Shown here: positions 45,201 to 56,386 of the stretch, one piece after another
Numbering within the stretch: position 1 is the first letter of the stretch
Layout: every line of letters starts with the position of its first letter
Source: Bemisia tabaci
Taxonomy: Eukaryota > Arthropoda > Insecta > Hemiptera > Aleyrodidae
DNA: 64,000 nt
Direction: 5' to 3'
Assembly: GCF_918797505.1 (NCBI RefSeq)
Contig: NC_092794.1
Span: 79,025,345-79,089,344 of the forward strand
Translations under genes and position numbers: made by a program
Notes under the pieces: model-generated
The model's input: the letters and a program-made list of their open reading frames with translations, nothing else
Databases searched by the model: none
What the model was told of the DNA's origin: nothing

Positions 45201-45539
45201 GTTGTAATTTTGGTGAGAGAGTTCTCTCATCTCGACGGTGCTCATCTCCTGCAGGAAACTTAAAAACGCGCCGACACAGACAACAGCCGAGCGCTTCTCT
45301 AATACGAACGTATTAGAGCTCGTATTAGAGCTTTCCCCCTTGTTTTTTTCTCATTTTTTGTTTTATTTTTGAAATTTTATTACAGCTTTTTTATTTTTTC
45401 AATGAATATTTGATTTATTTTTTTATTATACGAATAAAAAAAATTGTTGAAAAAGTTTTTATTATTATTAAAATTTTAAAAGGCATTTATTAATTATTCA
45501 TTGTTCTTCAAAAGGGTAACCACATTTAAAATTTTAGAT

Positions 45540-46110
45540 GCGAGAGAAGGGCCGCTCCAGCACCTCGTCCACGGAGCAACAAACCATAATTCCAGCTTCT
45601 TGAAAGGGGAGAAGATCACGTTGAACTGCACGACATGCACCTGCGAGAAAAAGTGGGAGACTGGGGAAAGGGGAACTGGGAGATGCATGCGGCCCGCGCG
45701 CTGCCCGCAGGCGAAGAGGGGAAGCGGAGGACGAATTGTCAGAGGGGAAATTCGGCGGTTCGCAGGGACCTGCGGACCACTGGTAAAGGAAACAGCTGGA
45801 CTGATGAGCAGCTCTTGTCTCTCCCTGTTCCCTTATCTCTCTGCTATGTTCACTTCGCGAGCGCGGTCCGCACTCGTCTCCGAATCCAATGCTCCCGCTC
45901 CGCTCTGCCCCCCGCGCCGATGCCTCTCGCTCGATTCTCGTCTACCCCTCTTCATCATTGCGCCCAGGTCCTCTCTCCTCACCCAACGCATATCGTGGGT
46001 AACGCGGGACGGGCAGCTCGCCCCGCCCGTTCCCCTCTCGCTCTCATCCAGGTTCGGTGGCCGGTGCGGACCCCGCATTTCAGGATTTTCTCTCTCCGCC
46101 GCGTCGCATG
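45540..46110. other. GC- and CpG-rich island, function unknown
   Basis: Base composition changes abruptly from AT-rich (45300-45500) to GC-rich with many CpG, then back after 46120. Overlapping ORFs on both strands (226 codons at 45501-46181, 167 codons at 45635-46138) reflect low stop-codon density in GC-rich DNA. Their translations are Arg/Ser/Pro-rich with no motif. It could be a promoter-type CpG-rich region, a captured gene fragment or an LTR remnant. Confidence 0.35.
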
Positions 46111-46330
46111 TCGCTGTCGGAAGAAAAGCGCCCGATAATTATTTGCGGTCTACTTTTCTGTATTGTTTCCCACATTCTTAGCCATAATTTATTCATTGTT
46201 TCAAAATATTTTAGGGCGTTCGGCGAACACTGCGAACCTATGGACGCCACGCCACTGTCCATGTGAAAGAGCCGACAAACTTCGGCCAGGAAGTTTAATT
46301 TTGTAAAAAATAAGGACACATAGAGATATG

Positions 46331-46466
46331 CTTATTCTCCTCTCTCTCTCTCTCTCTCTCTCTCCCCCCCCCTCTCTCTCCCCCCCCCCTCTCTCTCTCC
46401 CTCCCTCCCTCCCTCCCTCCCTCCCTCCCCCCTCTCTCTCTCTCCCCCCCCCTCTCTCTCTCTCTA
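46331..46466. repeat. CT/C-rich microsatellite
   Basis: Alternating (CT)n, C runs and CCCT repeats. The ORFs on both strands here (46201-46599 -, 46328-46564 +) are repeat translations. Confidence 0.95.
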
Positions 46467-47407
46467 AGCAGCATTTTGGTTTATCATTGATACGCTTGGG
46501 CATTTTTTTAGGAGAACCAAAACCACCCTCGAAACTTGCTCTAAAGAAACGCCCCAAAAAATGATAAGAAAGCTTCATAAAAAAGTCACTGATAATCATT
46601 TGTTGGACTGCTTCTCGTACACTATCCGAAATGTTCTTACATAATAATTATAGTCGCTAATATCCGCTAATCTGCGAAAACTATCCATTTGAATGATAGG
46701 AGGTCGCGCCTACTGGGAGCCTATCTTGCTTTTTTGTCATCAATAAAATTGTGCATCACAAATCCAAAAAAAATAAGGGGGTGCATCCCTAAATTTCGGT
46801 AATTTTGCAACTGATGGCTGATTTTAACTAATTTCTTGATGTTTTGACGAGACATTAACCTCCTGTTAGTCTCTGAAGCTAATTTGATTGGTGTAATACA
46901 CTGTGTGATAAAGTTTAAGGTGTATGTTTTGTGCATTGTATATTTCACATGACCCGTTTCTTGCAAAATGTCTTCAACACACCCAGAACTACAAATTAAA
47001 AATCGATAAAAAAATCGGTTGCGGGTTGAGAATGAAGAAATACAGGAAATTTTTTTGAGAGGCACTAGTCCTTCTCAGAGGTTCTTTAAAGGATCAGAAC
47101 CTGCATGAAAAATAAATATCCCCCTGTTTTAATATTTTTTCAATAAAAATGTCACAAACTTCAATCCAAACTCAAAAGAGCAGAGTGAAATAATAAAAAA
47201 TAATAAAAAATGGATTACCATTTTTTTTTCTTCTTCACTGCACATTCCATATTTTATATGTTGTGGTAAGTACCTATAATAATCTTCAAGGGTGACTCGA
47301 TAAAAAGAAGCTGGAGTACATAGATTTCTGTTTCTTATTTATTTGATGTATTGTTCTATTTCATGAAATATGCATATTTGTTGAATAACTGAAAGAGTAG
47401 GGAATAA

Positions 47408-47508
47408 AAATGAAAACGTCTATGACTGGCTTGAAGAAAAGAGAAGAAAAATGAACATCGTACGTCTATGACTGGCTTGAGGAAAAGAGAAGAAAAATGA
47501 ACATCATC
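47408..47508. repeat. Two-copy tandem repeat, unit about 50 bp
   Basis: ACGTCTATGACTGGCTTGA, AGAAAAGAGAAGAAAAATG and AACATC occur twice in succession with one difference. A recent local duplication. Confidence 0.9.
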
Positions 47509-48045
47509 AGAATGTTTCGTATGTGTCAGTACCTATGCAATGGCGAGAAACCAATTAACATGAACAAAAAACGAAAGAAGAGAATGAGAGAAATATAGCG
47601 ACCTTTGAGGTGAGGGGACTGTGAGGCTGCCTTTTCTTCTAACATTCTTGCTTAGGTAAGCCGTTTACGGTCCCATCGCCGATGGGAACGTGAAGAATAA
47701 GCTATCAAGGATCCAATTTTCAATAGTCATGAATAAATGGGTCAAAATCGTATTAAAACGAGTTATTTGTCTGAAATATGTTCAAAAATTTAATCTACAA
47801 TGAAAAATAAGTATAAACAGGGTAGTTTGCTCTGTTCTAAGGGCGGGAGAGCTCTGTAATCAAAGAAAACAAGACGCGTGATGTGCAATGATCAATAAAC
47901 CCCTGCTATAAACTTGATCTACCATGCGGCGCTCTCACAATGGAGCATTTTTGCCTTGTACTTGTTTTTATGTATTATTTATAAAAAGTAAGACTTATAA
48001 TATTAAACAAAAGCATTTAGGCAGAACAGTATGTTTTTAATTATT

Positions 48046-48179
48046 TTAGAACTGCGCATTGTTGAGATTAAACAAAGACAAGCTGTTGCCCTGCACGTCC
48101 CGGGGCAGGGAGCGCAGCGAGCGGATCTGCTTCAGAACGGCCAGTTCCCCGTGGCATGACGGTTTTTCCCGTTTCGCCA
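48046..48179 (-). CDS. Candidate alternative last exon of the GRASP gene, GC-rich
   Basis: On the - strand an acceptor-like GATCGATATTTTAG precedes 48179. The frame AKREKPSCHGELAVLKQI, RSLRSLPRDVQGNSL, FNLNNAQF stops at TAA (48048-48046). Two bases at the start would complete the codon left by the donor at 50541 (A plus TG gives Met), so it is phase-compatible with GRASP exon 50541-51321 and only 2.4 kb away. It is more GC-rich than the other GRASP exons and has no GRASP-like Pro/Gly tail. It looks like genuine coding text, but might instead be a fragment of another gene. I cannot identify it. Confidence 0.4.
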
Positions 48180-49300
48180 CTAAAATATCGATCCCACAGA
48201 AAAATTCATTACCCAATTTCGTTCCTAATAAAATTTCCCATCGTCCTGCTGTCAAATAATTACGCTAATATTAACTGTTCAGAAGTTATTCAAAATTCAA
48301 ACTTTGGCGGCCCCCTCTGCCTCCCAGGGGACTCAGATTTTTCCGGTCCATGTCTAAATCGAATGTCTATAGGGTAGAGATGAATACCTGAAAATTTCAT
48401 GTTTCTTCCAGAAATGCACGATTCTTATGCTTATCAGCCCCACTATTTGGGATGTGAGGTTTTTGATATGAGCAGGAAATTTGAATTAATGCATGAAAAA
48501 ATGCTAATATCTTCTGTAGGAGTTACTTTCAATGATATTTGTCGCACAAATCACATTCCATCTAAATTTTGATGAAAAAACACACATCATTATGCTTAAC
48601 TTTACATCTTGTCTGGTGGATTACTACAACTAGTGATGCTTTGTTGGCTGAAAACAAAAACGCTGCTTATTGACATTTCGAAATAACAACGTGTTTATTT
48701 GTTTACTTGATCAATGAATTTTTAATAAGTAAAGGTGCATTGTTAAACCAAACTGTTTCAAATTGTTCGGAAACGAAATGACCTCATGTCAAACAGTCGG
48801 CATGGTCAAATGCCATTTGAATTGTTCAATGTCTTGCATGTTAACACATGAATGCACAACGTTCCTACTAACGCCCACAGATCCTCTCGTAGGTCGATGG
48901 CACTGTTAGATTGAGTTTAGTAAACAGAAGAACCAAACCGTATCGAATAAGTTTACTTTAGCAACGCAACTAGACGATTTTTAACTTCAATGAGAAATAG
49001 AGCGAGATTTTTGACAATGAGAGACGAGTTCTATGACATACACATGACCATTGCATTCTGATGCATCGAAATGACCTGGCTTGGAATTTTTTCGTAGTAT
49101 CAAGGCCTTGTACTTTGAGATAGTAGAGACTGCAACTTGCAGTAAATCTCTCCAGTTTGCACTGTTCTTGAGAAAGTCATTCCCCCTGATGAGTGCAATT
49201 TGAGGTCGTGACTCCAAAAAATCCAGCTTGAGTAAACATTATTTTATATTGAATAGAGTCATGATGGAAAAATGATACACGATAATAATGATAATAATTT

Positions 49301-49560
49301 CAGGGAGATGCGCTCAATGCATTATGGTTTTTTCTATCCTTAAATGCTGCGTCAAGTGCTCTACAAGACTCGGAGCTTGGGTTTAAAATCAACTTGATCG
49401 ATCAAGTCTAATGTTCGCAGATGATATTGAAGTTCACCTCTCATCAAGACCTGCGCTCAAGATACTGCTTGGTGTGATTGAGACATTATCTTCTGATAGC
49501 AGAATGGATCGTGGCCTAAAGAGAAGCAGAGTTGTGAATTTACGTTGCTGCAAATGGACA
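49301..49560 (+). pseudogene. Decayed R2-like LINE reverse transcriptase fragment
   Basis: QGDALNALWFFLSLNAASSA and LQDSELGFKINLIDQ resemble the motif C region (QGD.LSPLLF...ALQ) of R2-like/NeSL-type reverse transcriptases. After a stop and a +1 shift comes MFADDIEVHLSS, with the catalytic FADD, then LLGVIETLSSDSRMDRGLKR, matching the usual sequence following the DD motif in that group. Only about 85 codons survive. It is degenerate, with no endonuclease or other domain nearby. Confidence 0.7.
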
Positions 49561-50540
49561 TGCAGAAAGATCAAACTTTTTAAGAGGAAAGTTCGACAAA
49601 TATCTATTTGTAAAAGTAACTATTCTCATTCCAAATTATCCTTGAAAAATACCAAGGATTTCATCAGAATCGCAGACCATACCATAGTGATGCTGCGCAA
49701 GGGGTTCAACGAAGTTCAAAAATCGGGTCTACTACTTTTTTACTCAAAAATTTCTAAAAAAAGTATTAATCTTTCGATGCATGTATACGAATTAGATCAT
49801 GAGCATAAAGTTGTCTGTTAACAATTTTGATGCATTACATTAGGTGCAATGTAAGGGACAGCATGTATTAAATGAGGTTGTTGCATGGGAGAGGGATTTG
49901 AGAATAAAACATACGTAGTCATAGAACTTTTCGCTGTAAAAACGATGGTAACATTCAAAGAGTCAAAAATCGAGTCCTAAAGCCCAAAAAAGCCCGTCAA
50001 AGTTCCATCAAATTCAAGTTGAAAATAAACGATTTTCATGGGCTGCTGTACAGTTGGTCAAACTACGCGTCACAACACATGGGATTTTCTCCTTGCCATC
50101 ATTACCCACATCTTGACCGCACGTTTATCTAGTGGAGGGTAGGTTAGGGTAAGTCATGTGATTGAGAGGCGTGGGAGGGAGCCCTGTTTCAAATCGTTTC
50201 TGGACTTTCGACGCTTTTTCTCCATGTTCCAATCATCAGAAAATGTTTAAAAAATACCTCAACAATCAGCACACCTCCAACTTGTAGAAACTGAAATAAC
50301 CCCATTATTGATATAGGACTTACAGCTCATGGAACTGACTTTGTACACCTTGTATTACCTTCATCATGCTTTATAACTTCGAAATTGAGTCAGTGTTATT
50401 TTGTTGATAAAGCTCTTTAAAATTTTTTTATTAATTCTAGGGCTGAAGGTCTCTAATGGGTACCTCTCCTTCAGGATATACAATCCAGAAACAGGAGCAG
50501 GTATAACAAAGAACAAGTTTCATTTATAAAAATAACTTAC

Positions 50541-51321
50541 TTGTTGTTGCATAGGTTGAAGTCAAGGAGGGAATAGAAGGAATCACTCCAACTGCATCAT
50601 CTCCGCTTTTGGGGGGAGGTGATGGGAATAAATGGCTTGTTCCTGGGTCTGGAAAATACTGATTGCTGTTTCCAGCAGACTGTGAGGGTGCGTTCAATCC
50701 AGAAACTCCGTTGTTCGCGACGTAATGATATTGTTGAGGAGGATACATAGCACTTGGATTATAATGACTAACTGGCTGCTCTACAGACATTATCACGTTG
50801 GACTTATTTGAATCAAAAGCTCCAACGTTACAACTAGAAATAGCAGGAGAATCAATTAATGTTAAATTGGGATTACTTTCTCCTTCCATCTGTGACATAG
50901 GGTGACTTGCAATATTAGCACTACTAGAAGAGCAATTGAGTTGGTTGTTATATTTTTGATTAAACGAGGGACTCATTAATGTTGAAGAGCTTGTCTCGTT
51001 CGAGTTCACCGGAGCAAAGTGATTTGACTGAAAAGTACAATCACTATTACTGGGCCCAGTTCCGACAGTCGTTGAAGCACCCATTGCAGTTGGATGTTGC
51101 GATGAAGGCGGCAAATTTTGTGCAAATGTTGGAGCCTGCAGGATGGAGCAAGCAGTTCCAACAATAGAAGCAGATTGACTGAGAGACTTTGATCCTTCCG
51201 AAGACACAGAACTCTGGACCCCTCCAGATAATGTTGTCTGGTTTCCATTGTTCAACCTCATTGATCCGATAGCATCAATAGCGTAATTGAGCTTGGATGC
51301 ATCTACTGCAACCATAGATCC
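50541..51321 (-). CDS. Grasp65: GRASP-type gene, large S/P/N-rich exon
   Basis: The exon starts after TTTTTTCTTGCTTAG and ends at a GTAAGT donor (50540-50535), 781 bp, phase 0 in and phase 1 out. It opens GSMVAVDASKLNYAIDAIGS and continues as a Ser/Asn/Gln/Pro-rich tail (MYPPQQYHYVANNGVSGLN, LFPSPPPKSGDD, IPSIPSLTSTYATT) without a globular domain. Upstream it joins 54135-54261 (SSPP-GSMVAV) in phase, and downstream it fits 33040-33194 (or 48046-48179). Assignment to GRASP rests on phase and strand continuity with the recognised PDZ exon. The long, poorly conserved tail is as expected for the GRASP SPR region, the site of mitotic phosphorylation in animals. Confidence 0.75.
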
Positions 51322-52138
51322 CTAAGCAAGAAAAAATAAATTACCTATTTAAAAAAATGAAAAAAAAAAAAAGCAACAGGAGGAAACAGAGTTTTCCATC
51401 CGTGATAAGGTAAACACTTATTATCAGCATCTCAAAGTGGTCCCATGAAGATTAAAATAAGTAAGGAGGGATCCAAAAGATGTTCATACTTTTTTTTTTT
51501 CATACAAAAGACCCCGCACACCTCTTATGGGAAGGTGCACCATGACCGAATACTAAATTATTTATGTCATTCGATTCTCCTCAAGATGCTGATCAAAAGT
51601 TATAATTGCGCCAACTTTCTACGATGCACCGTTTTTGCAAAAAAACCGCCGAGAAGATTCAATTATTCGGCGATAAAAAGCCAGAAAGATTCCTCATTTC
51701 AGTACTCGATTGACAAACGGCTTGGTGTCAACAAGGAAATCATGGGAATTCCCACACCTAGTGGCAGTCTTATCTCAGATTCTGCACGCCGTTTTGCTCG
51801 ACCATCCAAATCAGATTCTTGAGGAGCATAAGAACAGGAAAGTCGGAACGTCAACTGGACGAGAGCGGGAGGGAGATAGCCCCAGAGTCGGCAGGAACAG
51901 ATAAGAAGATGGACATGCGCTACGTTTCTTCCTTATTTACATCGGGCCTGTTCTCAAATGCTTTGTTCATTTTTATTCATTGTTGCCGAATAGTTGAATC
52001 TTCTCAACAGTTTTTTTTTTTGCGAAAACGGTGCATCGTAGAAATTTGGCGCAATTATAACTTTTGATCAGCATCTTGAGGAGAATCAAATGACATAAAT
52101 ATATTAACATTCGGTCATTGTGCAGCTTTCCATAAGTG

Positions 52139-53561
52139 CACTGTGTGTCAAAACCCCAATCTAGCTGCTCAAAACCCCCCTTATATCAAGTCAACAAATG
52201 GTGTTATTTATGGTCAGAGTGGGTCCACAGGCACCCACTGGTTACGTATCTATCATGGTTATCACAAAAATAAATTTTTTGGTATAAATAAATTTTTTAA
52301 AATGATAGGGATTGCAGCCGGTGAACGTCCAGCCTCAATCCCGCCATCAGGAGTGGTGCCACTGTATTGCTTTTTTTTAGAGTACTTCGTGGCGAAAAAG
52401 GCGGTCATTTCTGGATGAAACGAGATGCCAAAGGCCAGAGAAAGGAAATATGACCGTTGATTTCTCCAAAATCATTATTTAAGTATTATAATTGCTCATT
52501 AAAAACAGTGCCCAAGACCGTTTACTTTTCCTGGCTTTAATAGAGCCGCAAAAGCGCGGAACTACACGGAACACCATGAAACTTATATGAGAGTGTTCAG
52601 AAAACTATCTAGATTTGAAATATCTTTAGTTTTACTGCGACCTTCCGCGACCTTGAGAATAAGAGCACATTTTCTTCGGCGATTCCTAGTGTAAAAGCGT
52701 GCGGGCGGCGTTATGCGATATCCCCCTATAGGCTGTCACAGGTGAATTGAGACGGAGGCAGCATCTCACCACGCGCGCTCGGACCCCTGATTTGAGTGAG
52801 CCTTATCATGAGGCTTTTCACCGGAAGAGATAAGTCGGTGTGGTGGCCCAGTTGATTGCATCCTTACTTATTACCTGCATGATCCGGGTTCAAATCCCGA
52901 CCACGGTCAATTTTTTAAAATTTTATTTTCTTTCATTACGATTTTCCCATTATCTATACTGTCATGGAGGGGGGAGGGGGGTCCTCGTAAATACAAAGTT
53001 GCATCGTACTTTTAACAAGTTTCTTGTATGATTTGTATTACTAATGAGGAAAGGTTTCGGACCATGGTTTATGAAACGTAGGAAAATGAAAAGGAGGGGG
53101 GGGGGGGTCGAGGGAAATTTTCCTTTACAGGCAAACATTTTAAAAATATTATCTTTGACTTGTCACTTGGAGTTGCCGAAACGTATCATTTTAATAATAT
53201 GGAATTCATATTTCTTTGGATGGCCAAATGAGAAATTCGCCATTTTGAACTGGAATTCATAAGCCCAAGACATCCTCCAGGACTTATTTTGGATCGGAAA
53301 ACACAATTTGACTAATTTTTGGGGTTCATCAGGTCACATAAGGCGCCTAAAATTTAGTTGAAATTTTACGATTTTTACATGAGTTGAACAGGATTTTTAG
53401 ATGGCCGCCATTTTGAAAATTTTGATGACTGAGTTTTGAAATTTTCGGTGAACCTCCTTCAAGCTTACACTAATGTCTCTGCGAAATTTGGTGGTTATCC
53501 GACCAAATTTAGAGACGTGAAGAGGTTTTGAGCAGCTAGATTGGGGTTTTGACACACTGTG
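52139..53561. mobile_element. Nested TIR element, AAGTG duplication, contains tRNA-like unit
   Basis: CACTGTGTGTCAAAACCCCA at 52139 is mirrored by the end at 53561 (inverted CACAGTGTGTCAAAACCCC). The TIRs are about 45 bp, extending through ATCTAGCTGCTCAAAACC. AAGTG flanks both sides (52134-52138 and 53562-53566). At 1423 bp it has no transposase frame. Copy 1 of the host element at 23711-23735 supplies the approximate empty site. Confidence 0.8.
52838..52909 (+). other. tRNA-derived SINE-like head
   Basis: GTGGTGGCCCAGTTGATTGC resembles a tRNA D-arm/box A, and CCGGGTTCAAATCCCG, 35-40 bp later, forms a good T-arm with box B. The acceptor stem is poor and an AT-rich tail follows. Likely a tRNA-derived SINE fragment inside the TIR element. 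Confidence 0.5.
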
Positions 53562-54134
53562 AAGTGGTGTGCAGGGTCCTTTTTCATTTTGACTCAAAAT
53601 GAACTACTGTGATAAAAATCAGCCAATTCTCAGATGTGATGGACAGGTGACAAAGATTCATGCCACGAGGGTGCAGAAAGTTCAAAATACCAACCATAGG
53701 CTGCTATCTGACATTTGGCTATGACACATTGGCTGACGTCAGGCTCTAATCTGCCTCACAGCCAAATGTCCTATTTTATGACAAAGTGCCCAATTTCCCA
53801 GGAAGATGTGCAATTCGTGCGACTTTCTCTCAGAATTGAAAAAGGTCACCCCTTTTGAAAATTTCTTCACAACTTAAGATTCGCACCCTGTTAGCTGTGA
53901 TTGTAGGATAGGGAGATTGGACATTTTCTGCACCCCTGCAATGCCTTACTTTCATTCCATGGGTTAACTGGCACGTTGGCATGGAATGACCCTGTTGTTC
54001 TCAATTGTTCTCATAAATTCCACGGTTATTATACACTTATTTTGGTTTTAGTCAACTTTTAATTAGAAAACTTGGTGAGTAAAGTTAGAGGCTGTAGTTT
54101 TCAGAAAATTACTCCACTGGTAATGATGACTTAC

Positions 54135-54261
54135 CGGAGGAGATGATTTCAAGAGAGGAGGTTGTGGAACTTTGGAGAGTTTGCGCACAGCCGCCTTGTC
54201 AGGTGAGTGTTGTCTTACAGGGATACGATGCAAATATCCGTATCCAATTCCGCAACCCAAA
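54135..54261 (-). CDS. Grasp65: GRASP55/65 Golgi stacking protein, end of second PDZ domain
   Basis: The exon lies between ATGTCCACAG (ends at 54262) and a perfect GTAAGT donor at 54134. It reads LGCGIGYGYLHRIPVRQHSP then DKAAVRKLSKVPQPPLLKSS. LGCGIGYGYLHRIP is the signature end of the second PDZ (GRASP) domain of GRASP55/65 and is recognised with confidence. GRASP proteins are N-myristoylated peripheral Golgi proteins that tether cisternae by PDZ oligomerisation and take part in unconventional secretion. The first two-thirds of the protein (both PDZ domains up to this point) must be on exons beyond 64000. One base of a split codon starts the exon; it leaves in phase 0 into 50541-51321. Confidence 0.92.
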
Positions 54262-54297
54262 CTGTGGACATCACAAATGAGGTGTAAAGAGCGACGC

Positions 54298-55159
54298 CAA
54301 GAATGGCACAATTTGGGCCAGCGGGGATTTTTCTAAAACCAGGCCCAAACGATACCTTATGATACCCTATGTGATGAATGTAATAAAAAATTCATGTATT
54401 TAATTTTTTTAATTATTACTGCATGTCAGGCCGTATTGTTTATATAACGTTGTTATAGAATAGACTTTGTAGCATTATCTCAATAAAATATGCAAACTTT
54501 CAGAAATTTAAAAAAAAGAAGGAAAAATGTAGAGAAAAAATTTAAAAAAAAAAGATTAAAACAGTCCAAATAAGAATTTAAAGAATTTTTCCGGGATCTA
54601 AACTCTACTGGGGACCAACAGTTTCACTTCATTTTTAAAAGTTTCACAGAGGATCTTGATTTGTCCACTAATCCCTCATTTTTGACCACTGTGCGATGTA
54701 AATTTGTGAAGCTGAACACAATTTCATGCACTGAGGACCGATTAGAACATTGTTAGCCACGAAAACTGCAGCAGACCGACAATTTTATTTCCATGTTTAA
54801 AAATTTGACATGGAATCCTGATTCGTCGACAATTTCTCCCCATTTTGGACCACTTTGCGACCAAAATTTTTGAAACTGAACACAGTTAAATGCTTGGGGG
54901 CCCAATAAGAACATTTACAGTCGAAACCCATCAAAGGTGTAACTTTTTCGTCCATTTTCCCCGTCTTTTTGCTACAGAAATGCTGTCCAGAATGATGGCG
55001 ATTTGGCAACTTTGCCCCCTCATTTCTCAAAAACCGTGCGTATACTCAAGCTAAAATTTTAACCAGAGTTTTGGGGTATCATAAGGTATCGTTTGGGCCC
55101 GGTTTCAGAAAAATCCCAGCTGGCCCAAATTGTGCCAAAAAACGGTGTGCCAAAAAATT
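54298..55159. mobile_element. 862-bp element with 8-bp duplication (hAT-like) in GRASP intron
   Basis: AGCGACGC occurs at 54290-54297 and 55160-55167, directly outside the element. Inner inverted repeats of about 65 bp (TGGCACAATTTGGGCCAGC, CCCAAACGATACCTTATGAT) are near both ends; the extreme termini match poorly. Within it, a unit of about 157 bp is tandemly duplicated (54617-54935: GACCAACAGTTTCACTTC, CTGAACACAATTTCATGCA). An 8-bp duplication is typical of hAT and P superfamilies. There is no transposase. The insertion is 36 bp upstream of the 3' splice site of the PDZ2 exon on the - strand. Confidence 0.85.
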
Positions 55160-55167
55160 AGCGACGC

Positions 55168-55882
55168 TCTAAGAGCGTTAGATGCATATGAAGCATACGA
55201 ATATCAATTTGACAAGGATTAAACTTGATCTTATGAGAGATAGAAAATTTGAAAAATGTTTCAGGAAGATAACACTTCATTAAACAATTTCAGAGAGAGA
55301 GAGGGTGCCAGAAGTTCCACGAAAAAATTGCATGCAATTACCCCAAATTTTTTAATTCAATTCTAAATGTTTAAGGTCTACTGAGAATTTAGGTATTGTT
55401 TAAAAAATGCACAGTCACCGGAACTTTGAGAAAAAGCTCCCCAAAGTCAAACGCAATTTGAAACGGGTTTTTTCCCGCGCTTCGGAACTAGGACACTGTT
55501 ACGTCACATGGTATACATCCAGGTTCGCCCTATGTCAAATACGCGTAAATACAGTCTTTGTGGAAATTCGCGAAAAATTTATTTTTTGGTTGTCTAGACT
55601 TGATTACTTTGCGCCGCTAAAAATTTCAGGATGTGGTTCATAATTTTAAAACAATTTGAAAGGCTCTCCATCATGATTTCTTCGTGAAAAAGGGAGTTGA
55701 AATAGAGCTTTTCGTGTATCTTCTGCCGCCGCCGGAAGCCGTGCGGTCAGTCCGATTCGGGTGCACCCGGACTGCTTCCGCAGTGTTCATGCTTCTTAGC
55801 CAATCAGAGCTCAAGTTGGACTCACTCAGAAACAAGAGACCCTTTTACTTTCGGGGACTCAACAATTCCTTATGAACAATTA
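55168..55882. other. GRASP intron sequence, nothing recognised
   Basis: Unique-looking sequence. ORFs 55407-55643 and 55684-55875 (+) lack features. No splice-bounded frame for the missing GRASP exons is seen. Confidence 0.45.
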
Positions 55883-56386
55883 CACTAGGCAACAAAAATT
55901 TGGGTTGAATTTGCCAATCGAACGGGACCTGTTTCTTTCTACTCAGGGGGGTCGACTGAAGACTAAAATGAAGGCCTAAAAAATTCCCTAGCTCTGGTTT
56001 TCCAAATCTTTAGGGTTTTTTGCATTTTTAAGGGTAAATTTTGAGTATTTAAGGGGATTATTCAAATAATTTATGGCCAGTTTCAATAAATGTTTCCAAT
56101 TGACTTTAAACTCGGTTAGCCTTATTCAGATGGGTCTACTGAAGACAAAAATGGGCGCAAAAAAACAGAAAGCGTATTTTTTTAATTTTCAGGATTTTAT
56201 TTTAGTCAAAAAAGTATGTATTTTTAGTCTTTTATGGGGTTTTAGCGGACTCAGAGCCCTTGATTCATGATTCAACTTTGAAATGACTTTTAAAACGGCT
56301 AGAGACTCTGTATGTTCTCGTTGTACCGGTCTATTCAAGCCAAACATGGGTGTATGGAACAAATATTTTACCCCCTCTGTTTGAAA

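Larger units (their letters stand above)
33195..50540 (-). other. 17.3-kb GRASP intron loaded with mobile elements
   Basis: It contains the composite foldback at 33460-36910, the tandem block 36915-37745, the full-length LINE, an R2-like fragment and repeats, all listed separately. Stretches with nothing recognisable are 33195-33460, 44022-45200, 46470-47400, 47510-48045, 48260-49300 and 49830-50540. Short ORFs in these stretches (for example 46721-47065 -, 44402-44596 -) lack protein-like features. Confidence 0.6.
51506..53584. mobile_element. TIR element with AAAAG-ACCCC ends, copy 2, split by insertion
   Basis: This is a homologue of 23090-23735 in the same orientation (ATTCGATTCTCCTCAAGATG, AAGATTCAATTATTCGGCGA and TCAGATTCTTGAGGAGCATA are shared). 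Its right TIR is cut after CCATAAGTG at 52138 and resumes at 53562 (AAGTGGTGTGCAGGGTCCTT). The difference is the nested element at 52139-53561. No protein is conserved between the two copies. Confidence 0.85.
51322..54134 (-). other. 2.8-kb GRASP intron, almost wholly mobile elements
   Basis: Filled by the element at 51506-53584. The remainder (53585-54134) has no recognised feature apart from the donor at 54134. Confidence 0.6.

Noticed and set aside
45501..46181. 226-codon ORF on the + strand in the GC-rich island
   Set aside because: A second long ORF overlaps it in another frame and another on the opposite strand. The translation is Arg/Ser/Pro-rich without motifs, and the openness is explained by GC-rich, stop-poor DNA.
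46201..46599. 132-codon Glu/Arg/Gly-rich ORF on the - strand
   Set aside because: Translation of the CT/C microsatellite at 46331-46466.
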